The notes beneath the pieces are model-generated. The model was not told the DNA's origin and searched no databases. It worked only from the letters and a program-made list of their open reading frames with translations. Shown in pieces: positions 1-11,963 of a stretch of 64,000 nt of DNA. Numbering within the stretch: the first letter of the stretch is position 1; each line of letters begins with the position of its first letter. Source of the DNA: Apostichopus japonicus (Eukaryota > Echinodermata > Holothuroidea > Aspidochirotida > Stichopodidae). The DNA is taken from contig NC_092578.1 of NCBI RefSeq assembly GCF_037975245.1, positions 15,110,321-15,174,320 of the forward strand, written 5' to 3'. The position numbers and the translations under genes are program-made.

Positions 1-23
1 GCAGTTAATGAGAACAATCTCAC

Positions 24-61
24 CAAAAGGTCGATTTATGATGGTAAATTGTATTATCGAG
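24..61 (-). CDS. possible ABCG coding exon 9 (38 nt)
   Basis: After TTTTTGTAG the frame reads LDNTIYHHKSTF and then meets donor GTGAGA. Phase 0 entry fits exon 8 and no stop occurs. It would fall where white-type proteins carry a short polar linker (a region like KICDNF). The exon is very short and the match weak, so it is a suggestion only. Confidence 0.35.
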
Positions 62-225
62 CTACAAAAACGAAACAGTTCTCAGTATATATCAAACTTG
101 ACAAATCTCATAAGTTTAAAAGTACAAGAGGTATACGATATACGTGATGTGAAAGAACAAAATATGCCATATTAGTATTAAAAGAACATTACATGACATT
201 TTGTAACGAAATAAGTCATCTTTAC

Positions 226-328
226 CTTCAGTTTTTCGTGACACTCAGCCTCCATGCCAGGCACAATTCCCAATGTTTCAACGATAAAATCAGCAGGGTT
301 GTAGTTCTTCGGGCATGTATACCCGATT
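226..328 (-). CDS. ABCG gene, coding exon 8
   Basis: Begins after ATTCAG and encodes [20 protein letters not shown], then [14 protein letters not shown]. This is the conserved linker between NBD and membrane domain in white/ABCG1-type proteins. Donor GTAAAG is in phase 0. Confidence 0.9.
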
Positions 329-2353
329 CTGAATGTTTTAGAGAAAGAAAGGTAACGAACTCATATATTTTAAGCATTCAATTTGTCGCTTTTCGTTAGC
401 GTGAAAGTAAGACTGCATGAATCATGTCAAAACTGATTCACGCCATCATCTTGTGGCCTGACCAAATTGAGGGCGTATTTCACGCCGCGAATTCAGAGCC
501 GTATATAGAGACATTCTGAGTCGCTTCGTTTGTTCGCAACGAGCACAGTGTGCAAAGCTGCTATATATTGTGTGTGGTGTTTTTCGTGTTTCGCGCAACT
601 GGTAACGACAACTGGACCTATTTTGATGCCCATGGTTTGCGTGTGACGTCACAAATCGCCAGTTGGCCAAACTCTCTCTATATACGGCTCTGCGCGAATT
701 GAATTTGCCACATTTGCCGATATGTTCAGGGATTGTTTCCATAACGTATGGGCAACATTGAGCCTTGGTACCTCCTACCCGGCAACCCTCCATCGCCACC
801 CTATCCCCATCCGCCACCCCATCCCCACCCCACCCCACCCCCTGTGGGAAATCTGTGTGATTGATTACCGTCTCCAAGCATCGATACTGAGATTTCATTT
901 GTGCAAAATTAATTACTTGAAGCTATAAAAAAATTTGCAAAGAGCTTGGTACACGATATAATATGGATCGCCTTCTTCCCCTCACCCCACCACAACCCAC
1001 GCTCCCACCCTACACACTCCTCGAGTTTAAACTGTGTTTGGTCACCGTTTGGAAACATCCACTCGGAGATTTCATTGACCTGTTTGCTAAATTATCTTTG
1101 CACATCACAATCATTTGTTTCCCGGCAAATTATAAAAACAACTTTGCGAATTATACAAAAACTACAGAACTAACCGCGAGAAAAAACTCAGTCCCTCCGA
1201 GACGTCGCCAAGGAACGCCGTTCTACCGTTAGTTAGCAGCAGAACTCTGTCAAATAATTGGAAGACCTCAGACGAAGGTTGGTGAATAGTTGTGAGTATC
1301 GTACGGCCCTCTGAAGCCAGAGTACGAAGCGTCTCGACCACACTTTGAGCCATAAATGAATCGAGACCAGATGTTGGCTCGTCGCAAAACAGTAATGGAG
1401 GGTTCGTTAAAAGCTGTTAAAATAATGATAAGGTAAATATGCTGGTATAAGTATTTACTGAGTAAATACAAGCAATGTTCAAGTCTTGAATTAGTATCCT
1501 ATAGTTATCGGAAAATACATATATGTTAGCTATAGAGGTGTGGTAAGAAACTGCGCCAGTGGAGAAGTAACTGGAAAAGATAAAACTATTCGTTAGGACA
1601 AAATGTGAACTATTCTGGCAGATTTTATTAAACACATGTCAAAAGTGATGGTATTTTTTATCACATTTTCACATTGTTACACCTATAACTGTAGCCTGTC
1701 AGAAGCACACTACTTAATATAACTCAAAAACGGAGTTTGTTATACTGTAATACGCCTTATGTTATAATGCTGCTATATATAGTCCTGCCTCTCGAACAAA
1801 ATGATGCAATCACATGGGAGAACGCTTAAATTTTGTTTTATCTATATAAAAAAAGATAATTAACCCTTTTTTTATCCAGTATAGCTATAAATAGTATAGT
1901 AATTCGTTTCGAAAATGGTTTAGGATTAACTATGAGATAATTGTAGTCATTTTAGTTCAACCATTCAAAAACATCGATTCCCCCAAAGTTCTTAGAATGG
2001 AACTCTGTATGGTTTGAAACATCATTTTTGTACCAAACACAGCTGCAAAAAGAAACACACATATTTCATTACATCATACTGCAGAATGCTTTAAGACATA
2101 TATTCCTCTATAAGCTGCTCACCTCTGAAGCGAAAGACAGTCTCTTCCGCTCACCGCCAGATATTCCCTTTATCCCCCTCTCAGGATTACCAATAATTGA
2201 GTCCTCACATTTAGTAAGACCAAGCTACATTTGTGGTAATAAACATGATAAAACAGAAAGAGTGAAAAAGAAAAATGATATCGTTATCTGTCGTCATAAT
2301 GCTTTCATAATGATAATGATTGTGTATACAGTGGCGATTCAATGACAATTCTC

Positions 2354-2403
<50 letters not shown>

Positions 2404-5400
2404 TGTGTGTATGATGTATGTGTGTATGTTTGTGTATGTATATAGGTTGTCATGCAAAGTACGCCTGTACCATACAACGCCATACATTATATATTATGGC
2501 AAAATACTAGTATTTTGCTTCAACCAAGGGTTTTCTCTGGGTCTTGAGAAACCCTGTTACACACAGTATCATGCCAGTGTTAGACAGTTCAATATATACC
2601 TATAGGCTGTCATGCACAATATGCCTACCATACAACGCCATACAGTATATACTATACACTACACTGCGACCCAGTCTATCACCGCATACAGTACAACCGT
2701 ACAGTACTACGTAAAATACAATATTCTGGGCTGTATAATAATTCAATAAAGAATCACAATATTTGATGTCATTTTCAGAAGCTGATACATTACAACCGGT
2801 TGGGCCAGGTTGGGCTACTTTCTCCTTGATAAACTTTTCAAGTCAGTATCCTGGATGCGAAGTTCAAAATCATGCTTGAATTAAACGAACATTGAGTAGG
2901 AACAGACTTAAATCACTTTAAAGGGAGACTTTAAGCACAAAATTATATCGAAATGTTGTTAGACCATTAGGAAACACTGCAGTCTAGGTTGTATTTCCAT
3001 ATCATTTCTACTTATGAGACATGACCCCTTTAATTATCCGAAACTCTTCAATTAAAGTGGCAGGGCTATATACTTATAACGGTTAGGTCAGTTCTCCAGA
3101 TACAAAATAAAAACTCAACCGGAAAACAAGAATTATATGGCCTCAAATAACATTTTCATAACACTTGAAATTTGTCAAGTATGCATGCCGCTGAATGGCA
3201 TCCATCCACGGATATGAAGCATGTGATGATTGCATGATAGAATTTCAAACAAGCTAGATTTACATTAAACATTTTGGCCTGCATTGACGAGCTACGATCA
3301 TAACCATATATAATATTTGGAAAACCAGAATATCCTCTCTCTCTCTTTTTTTTCTTTCCAGTTTGATTTTCTTCCTTCTTGGACTATAATATTATGAATA
3401 ATAATCATAATATTAATTGTTATTATTATTATAATAATAATCATAATAATAAATAATATTTTTATAACCACTAATACAAACGTTTCTAAGCGCTTAAACA
3501 AAGGAAAATAGAAACATAACAAACAAACACTAAGAACAATAAAAAATAAACGAAAGTTCGGCCTAAAGTCACCCTTGAAAACTGCTTACCGCTCTTATGA
3601 CGTCATCAACACGCCTAAACCTTGTTTTATAGGGAATATCTGGGTCCATCCTCAAAAGTGCCTGACGAAAAAGGTAATATAAAATTTACTCTGCGTGTTC
3701 ATCTCATTTACAACGTTACTCTAAACCAATTGACGCATGGACAACCAAATAAATGAATTCGGCTATGTATAGCTAATCTTACATGGCACGTTTCACGTAT
3801 TTGTTTCTTCCCTCATCGAGCATTGCTTTATTGCAAGCACTGTCCACATACAATATTGATGCACACCGCCCCCCCCCCCACCCGCCCTCCTTAACTAAGC
3901 TATACGGTGCTTATCCTAAGAGATTGGTCAAAATATTACTTATATAAATTAATAATACAATATTTCAGCAAGCTCTAAAAAGTAAAATTTGGAATTTGGA
4001 AAAGATTGAAAAGGGTTGGTTATTGTTTTATTGTCACCATTGTTGCTATACAAGACTCATCCAACCACTATACTACCCTCCTCCACACCCCTCTTCCGCA
4101 CCCCTCTTCCGATCCCGACACTCATTATGTGTCACCCGCACTTGCCATTCAACATGAAGTGCCCTAAACGTTTGCTATAACGATTTTGATGAATGTTGCT
4201 TACTATATATTGCAACGTGCAACATGTTTTTATCCAAAGGCATACCCATGCTAATGTATTCACTATCTCGTGGGTAATTTATTGTCTTTACAAACAAACA
4301 AAACATTTTAATATTTAAATTTTAGTACCTGGAAGGTAAGATGTTCCTTGACTCTAAGACAGGGCATAAACATGTCGTTTTGTTGGACATAAGCCGATAT
4401 CTTTGCCACTGCAGATCCCATAGGTCTGCCATTTATCAATATACTGCCGTTGGTTACTTCGAATCCGTGTAAGCGATTGTTTAGCGTGTGAAGGAGGGTT
4501 GTTTTACCTGCTCCGCTGTAACAGATTAAGAAAAGTTAATACAAAAAAAAAAATGAAAATTTGTTTACTTCATAACTCAGAGAAGAAAATTGGTATTACG
4601 AAGCCTTTTTGTTTGTAATAATTATTAACATCATCAACTTAAAACTAATGTGTCTGTATGTAGGTAACATATTCATGCGTGTTAGTATATAATACTATCA
4701 ACTTGCCATTTCAAGTATAAAACTTTTCATTTATTCAACGAAATTTATTTTTTACCTTAAAGAAGCTACATAAGTTTTAATGATTCATTGAGACAAATCT
4801 AGTAATCACTGTCACATCTATATATGGAAGTTTATGCTATACGGTTTAATAAGAAATCTCTTAGCGTACTCCTTTAAATTTGTGAAAAACATAATTAGTA
4901 GTGCACCCCACCTTGATCCCATTATTGCCGTCAGAGTCCCTGGTTCAGCTATACCCGACACTGTAAAATAAAAGTTGTAATATATGAACATTACAATGTT
5001 TGATTAGAACAGTCAATTTAACCCTTATTCTGGGTTGTGGTCCCTGGTTATAGGTAAGTAAGATTAACTATCTTCTAACTGTCACCTCCAGTAAATGAAA
5101 TTATATATATAGAGGTCAGGACCAACTGAGTATAGGAATCCCGATACAGGTTTACAATATGGGCGGGGGAGGGGCGGGGGGAGGCAGGAGTCAGACTATT
5201 GTTCAGTGGTGTTGAAGTCGATCGTGTGTCAATCACTGCTGTGAAAATTATTTGGGGCCATCCTCTCCACCCCCCCCCCCCACCGCCCCTCCCCCACTCC
5301 CTTTCCATATCCCGGGGCCCTGCTAAGGTTTGGATAGCTCAGTTTATATATATCACATGAGTTATTTCATTTGGTTGCTGAATCGACCCCTCGTTCTAGT

Positions 5401-8087
5401 GAAGAAAATTCTTTTAACATTTCTCACATTCCGACACTGTGAGGATTCAAACTGGTCCCTTTGTATAATATTTATAATGACAGCGTGTGGGACAGGGGAT
5501 AGGGTCGGTCAGTTGCAAAAGCTTCGATTAAATAGTAGAGGGCACTATTCAACAATATACAATTTTACAGTTTTATACAGTTTACTGTCGTATATACTTA
5601 GTCAAAATAAAATAAAACTGCATGTTAGCAAAGTGCTTATCCACTAAAGAGCCTGTGTAAGAGAATGTGTAAAAGTAAGTTGGCCTGACGTTTCGATCCT
5701 AGCAGGATCTTCTTCATGGGCTAAATGACAAGTAACAGTAACAGAAGGGACAGAAACACGCACAGAATACAGAGCGGTTAAAGAGCATGGTGAACGCAAA
5801 GAGATGGATGTAGGGGATTAGTGGACTAGGGTGGAGAGAAGAAAGAAAGAAACCAACAGGGCAAGAGTAGAGGTAGGAGATAAACTGTAGAGGGACAAAG
5901 AGAGGATTAAGGGAAGAGGGTAGGGAGTAAGAAGGACAAAGACAGAAAGGTGTGGAGAAAAAATAATATATACTTAGTAACAAAACGTCCGTCAACTTTC
6001 GTAAGTAATTTTCCTTTCTATATTTGGGTTGGGTTGGGGTTGGGTTGTCCTTCTCTTCCCATCTGACTAGTTACTCGTGGAGCGAGCGAAATAGTGACTA
6101 AAATCCCTTTTTTTCGTACATATTTCAGTGCAATTGACCTTCAAGATACGATGAGCTAAACAGGAGAACACAAATGAAGGTATAGGCCCTAGGCCCTACG
6201 ACATATACGTAGGCCTACACATGGTTAACCAATCGCAGATCTGTCTATGGCATGCCACCTTGAATGATGATATTTCTCTTGAGTGGTTGAGTGGTTGACC
6301 TTTGACATACGAATCTTCTACTTCGATCCAATTCGACTCAACTACTGTGAAAACTTTATGGTTCCATGTAAAACTTTTGTATGAAAGAATTTTTTATAAG
6401 CTAAAAGTAAGTTTATAAACCAAACATGTACCGTAGGTGGCCATTTCCGATTATACTTCTTATCGGTGTTACGCCCTGAACAGTAAGGGACCTTCGTTCC
6501 TCCCTTTCTACCCCCTCTACCCTCCACATTGCATCACGTGCCCACATGATTCATGCTAAATATTGTTGGTTGTAAATTAATGTTGTCTGATTAGTATACT
6601 TTATTAACAATAATAATTCTATACAGCAAATTTGTGGATAACTCCTCACCATTTCGAAGAATCTCCTTCCCATGATGCTTTGGTGATGACGAACCAAACA
6701 TGCTTCTCTTTTTGTCGACTTGTGATACTGTCAAACTTCTCCACGATATTGTGACTGGCTCAAATTCTCCAACAGCACTGGGGGATCTCTTGGCTGTTCC
6801 GTATCTGCCGCGAATTTGTCCGGGCCCATGAAATCCATTTCTGCAAACAAATCAAACATTGTGTACGGTAAACATAGCAATTCTTAGAGCGAGGGTTTTG
6901 TTTTATTCTTCCTTCCTGTTCTTCTTCTTCTTCTTCTTTTTTGTTACTTTTAGCAGCAGCTAGCCTACTTAGAATTTCGTATTACTCGATATCCGTCCCA
7001 CCGTGACAGGCGTACTCAGATCTTCACATAGCCTACATACAGGCTAGTCATGTGCCAAATCAATAATGATACTTTTGATATTATAGTTGTTTTCTTTTCT
7101 TTTCTTTTCCTTTCTTCACTCCTTTTCTTAATTTTCAATTCCTCAACAAACACACCCTCCCCTTTATTCAATCCTGATCTTCCTCGCAGACCTTCCGTAC
7201 GTAAAGGTTCATGCCCCTACCTTAAATTAATCACGGGTTGGGTATTTTGAATTCCACACTACCCCCACCCGTCCATCCAAACCGCACTTGAAAATCATGG
7301 TGTGTACGTCACTGCCGATACAACATTTGCTGCTTATGATACTTAAAACTGCGGTACGCAATGTACGTAGGAGTTAAATTCTGTTCGGTTTCGTTCTGCA
7401 TGGATAGCCTTCACAGTATCAAAGCTGTGTATATTGATAACACTAAGTTAATTTGTTCTGCTCTAACGTCAGAGTATATATTTGTAGCAGTTATCGAACA
7501 ATATCCTTCACACTATGTGGGAACAGTGTATATTGTTTGGTTCCAAGCAAAATTGTGTCGGATTCTGTTTTTAGCCCAATTGCCCTTCACTGTTTGCAAT
7601 GGCTACAATAGGAAAACCTTTTTGGTTCATCTTTCTTGCTCAAGATTTATATCATACTGTACACAATCACTGTCTACATACATTATCTCGAATGTTACAT
7701 GATTACATAAAAAAAAGCTTACTCCTTCTGCAGTAAACGCGAAAATTCTATCACAGGTCTACGTAGCCGAGTAGGCCTAGACCACCTCGTACGTACCACG
7801 CATTACAGCTAATAATATTGTACAGTGTAGGTTGATCTAGTACTAGTAGTCGTTCGTATCGGATACGTACCAATACTGTACCGTATTTACAACGAAAAAC
7901 ATGAACAAATAACACACTGAGAACTGAAGCCAACCTAGCTTACGGTAATTAAACTATTTGCAAGCCATTTACATTTCCATTAATCCTACAGAATAGATAG
8001 GCGAGTGAACGTGAACGCAATGGCGTGTACACTAGTTTATAATATTAACGTTACTCCTCGAAAGCCATCTGCTTCTGTGGCGCAATT

Positions 8088-8137
<50 letters not shown>

Positions 8138-11100
8138 AGGAGCGATTGCTCTTTTGCTACCTTTTTTTTTCATGCTAGCGAGAATGGTTTGAGACTGTGT
8201 ACACGCATATAGTAGTTCCTCGTTCATAAGTTTCACGTGTATGGCCATATCGTTTTTATTTCAGGGTAAACGTGTATTTCGAATTTCACATGTTAATTCC
8301 TTGAGACCGGACTTTAATTTCCAGTTCGTTTTTGTTTGTGATGCTAAACGTAGACATCGTAACATATGCATTCAAATAGGCGTTCGCGTGCATGTATATA
8401 CGTTTATTTATTTGTATGTATGTATATATGTATGTGTGTGTGTTCGTGTATGTCAGTGTGACACCTTTAGCTTGTAAACACTTTAGCGTAAGAGTGATAC
8501 AGTAAATTAGATAGAGAAAGATGATATCTGTCGTTTAGGTGTTAGGTCAAGGTCACTTTACATTGTCAAAGATAAAGTTTGAGCAAAGTTGAAATGTAGT
8601 AGGTTGGCATGCCTTAGTAAGTACAAGAACCTTTTCAAAGGGGTCAATAGTCATTTGGGGTCAGCAGCATGAGGTAAAAATGTGACAATATTAATTGTAA
8701 ACACGTTAAATCCCAAAGTAACGTTTGGGTCAAACTTCACATTTACTACATAGGACTACCTTAGTCAGAATTACAACAACTCCATTGCTTTTCATGAAAG
8801 TCAAGGTTCATTGGAGGCCAAGTCCACAATCCATTTTTACACAATATCTGCCAAGTTGGTATGTTAATTGTTCCTCCTTAAGCAGTACAATGGAGTTTTT
8901 GCATTACCAAAAATTTGTTGCGCCTACCCTTAATTCAGGTACATTTGGAATTTGAACATGGGTTATCTAATCCTCTGTGCTCTTCAGTGGCGTAACCAGA
9001 CTTTTTTATCTGGGGAGGGGGGGGGGGGGCGAGGGGGAAAGAGTTCGAGTAAGGGGGGGAGTTTCGCGCGCCACCAGTTCGGTCATATTAGGTATATTAT
9101 TGCAGTATATCCCATTCCTAAACACGTGAAACCATTGTAACAGTACTGTTATCGTTTCTTCACCCAAATTGAACAGTTTTATCCCGAGTTCCATCAGATA
9201 AATTGTTGAAAGGATAGATCAAAAATATGAACTTCATATTTTGTAGAGAAATTCAAGCGCGTAGCCAGGATTTCATCTAAGGGGAGTGGGCGGATCCAAT
9301 TGATTGACCTGTCAACGAGAACGCTTTGCGCTGTCTGCGTGGGGTCCATGGGCCGTCATATGGCCCCTGGTGGGGTCCAGGGGGCGAAGCTCGTGGGGAG
9401 CTATTAGATATGAAGGACTTTATAAGCTTCAGAGCTTATCGGCCGATATTTTAGCCATGAAAAATTATATTAAAATGTCCAAAATATACTGCATATGATT
9501 AGCCTAATATTGATTCGTTGGGTAGAAATAAAAAATATGCTAATTCTAGGGTGGCCTAGTTAAATCCGTGGCACTGTAGCCAGTAGCCAGTAATACAAAT
9601 AACAAACAAGATTGAGTCACGCTGTGAAATCAGTTTGAAGTTTACAGCCAACAGCAGGGTTGCCAATTTTTCTGTAACCGGTCATATTTAGAGAATTTAC
9701 CGGCCAAATCGAGTGAATAAAGGCCCAAAACAAATTTGCATTACTTTTCGATAGGGTGACTGTGTGAAGGCTGCCGGCACAAAAGTGTGGGGACACAAGG
9801 CCTAAATATACCCCTATATATGCCTATGAAATATATTGTTAGCAATTAATGGGAATGAGATATTCCAATTTCCACACTTCTGAAACTTTGTGTGAGATCT
9901 CTTTACGTTGTTCTCCAAATTCTCCCGCTCATGGTTACCCTTTATCTCTCGCTCTCCCCCTCTCTCCCCCCCCCCCCCTCTCTCTCTCTGTGCTGTTCTC
10001 ATACTGCGGAGTGCGGAGTGTATAGCCTAGCGGTTAACGCCGGCGTCTCCCAGTCATGAGATCCCCGGTTCGATTCCCCGCCGACAGCAATGTGTGTCGT
10101 CTGGCAAGGGTGTTGTTCAATAACAACTTCCTGACATGGACGTTAAATGGATGTGTGCCGAGAGATTGGCTTCGGTCAGCTTGCGAGTCTACAAGCCTCC
10201 ATGGCTTCTTTCGCGAGTTCCTGCTTGCGGGAAGATCACATATACATACATACATACATACTGTTTACAGTATATACATTGTCTACAAAAGCCTATGTAT
10301 TTCTTTATAATTGGATGATTCATATTTTTCAGTAAAATTTGTTAATTTTAGAATTCCCGTCAATTACAGATTAACGTCAAACGCGAACTGCAGGTTTAAC
10401 TGAGCCTTTAAATGCATTTTGTAATTTTCGTCCAATATTTTTTGTCCACCAATGTCATTTGGGGGGAGGGGGGGGCAAGTTGGGTGGAAACACCTTTGAC
10501 TGGGGATCCTGCCCCCCCCCCCCGCTGGTTACGCCACTGATGCTCTTATGTCAAATGAAACTTGACTAATCTACATTTTTATGGATTTTTAAGATCCTGC
10601 AACTGAAAATATATAACATTGAATGCTTACAGCTGTGTTGACTATACTCAGATTTGTGTGCGTTGTGATTTGGTTAATTGTTTAGTAAATTAAAACATTT
10701 TTTCTTCTTGTTACATCAAAACATGGACTTAATCATAGCCTTCTCATCACGCTATATAGTTCTGGCATTCGGGGTAATAGATACAACGTTATGTCCAGCT
10801 ACTTGTCAAATAGGAAACATTTGCATGTATATACGTAAGTGGCGACTTTTTCTAATTATGCTAACGTTAACAATGGCGTCCCTCAGGAATCAGTACTCGG
10901 ACCTTTACTGTTTTTAATTTACGTTAGAGATATAAAACAAAGGTGGTTTCCAATGAATCACTAAGACTATTTGCCGACGATACGAATGTGTTTGCATGGT
11001 CAAGATCTCATGCAGAAGGCCGAAATGCATAATTAGTGAACCAAACTTGGTTTGATTTTAACAAACTCACCTTGCATCTTGATCAAACTATCTTCAACAT

Positions 11101-11963
11101 TTTCCACTCCAAAAAGCGTGGTGATCATTATGTGTTCTGAATTATTGACTTTAATTGGCACTACAATGCATGTACCAGGCAGTCTGTGTATAATACTTGC
11201 AGTGTATTCTAATTCACGAAAGGATGTCTTTCAGACAACATATTGATGACTTTTTGAATAACCTTATTAAATACACCAGGATTTGTTTTATCGACTTCAA
11301 GCCTAACTTCCACGTGCTCTTCCTATTTAAATCTATATACTACACCTTTGTCCGTTCGAAGATACCTCATGGGATTTGAAATACATGGCGTGGCTAATGC
11401 TCTTAACCTTAAGCCTATACAGGTGCTGCAAATCGGAATTCTAATCCCCCCCCCCCCCCCGTCCGCCTGACTGGCCATTCAAAAGTAACACTTAACTTAA
11501 ACTTATACTCGGTGTACAAATGTACGAAGCGCGCTGTTTCTCTTAGTCTTGGCCAAGTCGTTTGTAATACTCTTTTTCTCGCGTGCAAACTGTACATGCC
11601 TCAGAGTCCGTTTCTGCCTACCACGCCGAAAGTTGCTTACCTACTGTATTTTACATGCCCGTGGTTCTGTCCGATACAAACTAAAGCGTTGCCGCGGGCG
11701 TTCTACTTCTCTGGGTAGTACAGCAAATAGATACGGGTAAATATAGTGTTAAGAAAAAGAAAGGTTCACTAGGCTGTTCATACTAGGGTCTTAACAAGAC
11801 TAGGTCTCTTTTTGCAGACTACATAGGTCCTACGATAATATATACTTTCGACATGCATACATGTAATGTCATTTTAAACTTACCCGGTGAGAGTATCTGT
11901 GTCTGGGCTGAATGATTTCAGTGGAATGCTCTCCGCATTTGGAAGCCTGCTGCTAGTTGGCAT
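226..11963 (-). CDS. ABCG (white-type) half-transporter, 5' eight coding exons, C-terminus outside window
   Basis: ATP-binding half-transporter of the ABCG family, which pairs with another half to move lipids, sterols or pigment precursors across membranes. Eight exons with GT/AG borders join in one frame to exactly 1,023 nt (341 codons): 11884-11963, 6650-6840, 4912-4960, 4329-4515, 3590-3661, 2123-2224, 1175-1413, 226-328. The joined protein has Walker A GSSGAGKTT (residues 105-113), Q-loop AYVQQND (148-154), signature ISGGE (214-218), Walker B LLFCDE (234-239), D-loop SGLD and switch His271 in TIHQPSSE. It ends in the family's [10 protein letters not shown] segment. The order NBD first, TMD later is the ABCG arrangement. 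The transmembrane half would lie left of position 1. Family assignment is firm. The closeness to Drosophila white is from memory of family motifs, so no symbol is given. Confidence 0.93.
329..1174 (-). other. intron of ABCG gene
   Basis: Between exons 7 and 8. It contains C-rich runs near 790-840 and 980-1015, and a loose inverted match around 488-510 and 672-700 (copies of GAGCCGTATATAGAGA and its complement), perhaps a small fold-back element. No coding sequence is supported. Confidence 0.5.
1175..1413 (-). CDS. ABCG gene, coding exon 7 (Walker B, D-loop, H-loop)
   Basis: Begins after AACAG with [18 protein letters not shown] (Walker B and D-loop), then [18 protein letters not shown] with the switch histidine, and [15 protein letters not shown]. 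It ends CG before donor GTTAGT; the next exon supplies A to make Arg. Confidence 0.95.
2123..2224 (-). CDS. ABCG gene, coding exon 6 (signature motif)
   Basis: A 102-nt phase 0/0 exon between ATGTAG and GTGAGC. It encodes [12 protein letters not shown] then [15 protein letters not shown], the ABC signature in its ABCG form. Confidence 0.94.
2357..2400. repeat. (TA)n microsatellite
   Basis: About 22 perfect TA repeats inside an ABCG intron, followed by a degenerate GT/ATGT stretch to about 2440. Confidence 0.95.
3393..3463. repeat. AT-rich trinucleotide microsatellite (ATA/ATT)
   Basis: Interrupted AAT/ATT triplets, partly self-complementary, in the intron between ABCG exons 5 and 6. Confidence 0.75.
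3590..3661 (-). CDS. ABCG gene, coding exon 5
   Basis: A 72-nt phase 0/0 exon encoding [20 protein letters not shown] followed by VIRA, the helical-subdomain stretch between Q-loop and signature in ABCG proteins. Donor is GTAAGC. Confidence 0.88.
4329..4515 (-). CDS. ABCG gene, coding exon 4 (Walker A, Q-loop)
   Basis: Encodes [17 protein letters not shown], then [17 protein letters not shown] and HLTFQ. It contains the phosphate-binding lysine (residue 111) and the Q-loop glutamines (151-152). It ends in phase 0 at donor GTACTA. Confidence 0.93.
4912..4960 (-). CDS. ABCG gene, coding exon 3
   Basis: A 49-nt exon encoding [15 protein letters not shown]. Its last two bases plus the first base of exon 4 complete the second Ser of the Walker A sequence GSSGAGKTT, so the splice falls inside the P-loop. 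Confidence 0.88.
4961..6649 (-). other. intron of ABCG gene
   Basis: Holds GC-rich homopolymer stretches (5161-5300), a purine-rich segment (5730-5960) and the small stem-loop at 5681-5720 listed separately. No exon is recognised. Confidence 0.5.
5681..5720 (-). repeat. conserved-looking stem-loop with GAAACGTC tail (retroelement-terminus-like)
   Basis: On the minus strand the sequence reads GATCC-TGCTA-GGATC, a 5-bp stem with 5-nt loop, preceded by TGAAGAA and followed directly by GAAACGTCAGGCC. The layout (TGA.GA, stem II, GAAAC) resembles the hammerhead-type core found at the ends of Penelope-like and other retroelements in animals. The first core base differs from the consensus and I cannot see the remaining stems, so this is a resemblance only. 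Confidence 0.35.
6650..6840 (-). CDS. ABCG gene, coding exon 2
   Basis: Acceptor TTTGCAG precedes the exon and donor GTGAGG follows. It encodes [16 protein letters not shown], the usual first beta strands of an ABCG NBD, and ends in KEILRN, which continues into VSGIAEPG of exon 3. Confidence 0.85.
8071..8144 (+). tRNA. tRNA-Asn (anticodon GTT)
   Basis: A complete cloverleaf can be drawn. Acceptor GCTTCTG (8071-8077) pairs with CAGGAGC (8137-8143), discriminator G. The D arm is GCGC...GCGC. Anticodon stem TTCGG/CCGAA carries loop CTGTTAA with GTT at 8105-8107. T stem GGTGG/CCACC (8120-8136) has loop TTCAAGC. There is no intron. T runs at 8152-8155 and 8162-8170 can terminate RNA polymerase III. 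It lies inside an ABCG intron on the opposite strand. The intact stems suggest a functional gene rather than a SINE fragment. Confidence 0.93.
8162..8170 (+). terminator. Pol III T-run terminator of tRNA-Asn
   Basis: Nine consecutive T 18 nt downstream of the tRNA 3' end, after a shorter T4 run at 8152-8155. Confidence 0.7.
8985..10539. mobile_element. hAT-like non-autonomous DNA transposon (1.55 kb)
   Basis: Starts CAGTGGCGTAACCAG (8985-8999) and ends with its exact complement CTGGTTACGCCACTG (10525-10539). The flanking 8-mers GTGCTCTT (8977-8984) and ATGCTCTT (10540-10547) match at 7 of 8 bases, which fits an 8-bp hAT target duplication. G/C homopolymers lie just inside both ends. No transposase reading frame is present. 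A tRNA-derived SINE is nested near the right end. A sub-repeat start (GCGTAGCCAGG near 9260) suggests a composite history. Confidence 0.75.
10014..10262 (+). mobile_element. tRNA-derived SINE with ATAC tail (copy 1)
   Basis: A tRNA-like head has A-box TAGCCTAGCGGTTAACGCC (about 10024-10042) and B-box GGTTCGATTCC (10067-10077). A unique body follows, then a 3' region with CTTCGGTCAGCTTGCG and CGCGAGTTCCTGCTTGCGGG, ending in CATA repeats. The body and tail recur on the minus strand at about 63575-63735, so this is a family. It lies inside the hAT-like element. Confidence 0.75.
11884..11963 (-). CDS. ABCG gene, coding exon 1 (start codon)
   Basis: ATG at 11963-11961 opens [18 protein letters not shown]. 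The exon ends GG before donor GTAAG and joins exon 2 in phase 2. The region is polar and low in hydrophobics, as expected for the cytosolic N-terminus of an ABCG protein. Confidence 0.8.

Larger units (their letters stand above)
6841..11883 (-). other. large first coding intron of ABCG gene
   Basis: A 5-kb intron carrying the tRNA-Asn gene (8071-8144), a TG-rich microsatellite (about 8395-8460), and the 1.55-kb inverted-repeat element with nested SINE (8985-10539). Pyrimidine-rich runs occur near 6908-6940 and 7095-7130. No other exon is recognised. Confidence 0.55.

Noticed and set aside
446-898. 150-residue minus-strand frame in an ABCG intron
   Set aside because: It lies between two well-supported ABCG exons, has no recognisable motif, and spans a loose inverted repeat and C-rich runs.
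10056-10318. Overlapping 60-84-residue frames
   Set aside because: They lie in the tRNA-derived SINE, which explains the sequence.
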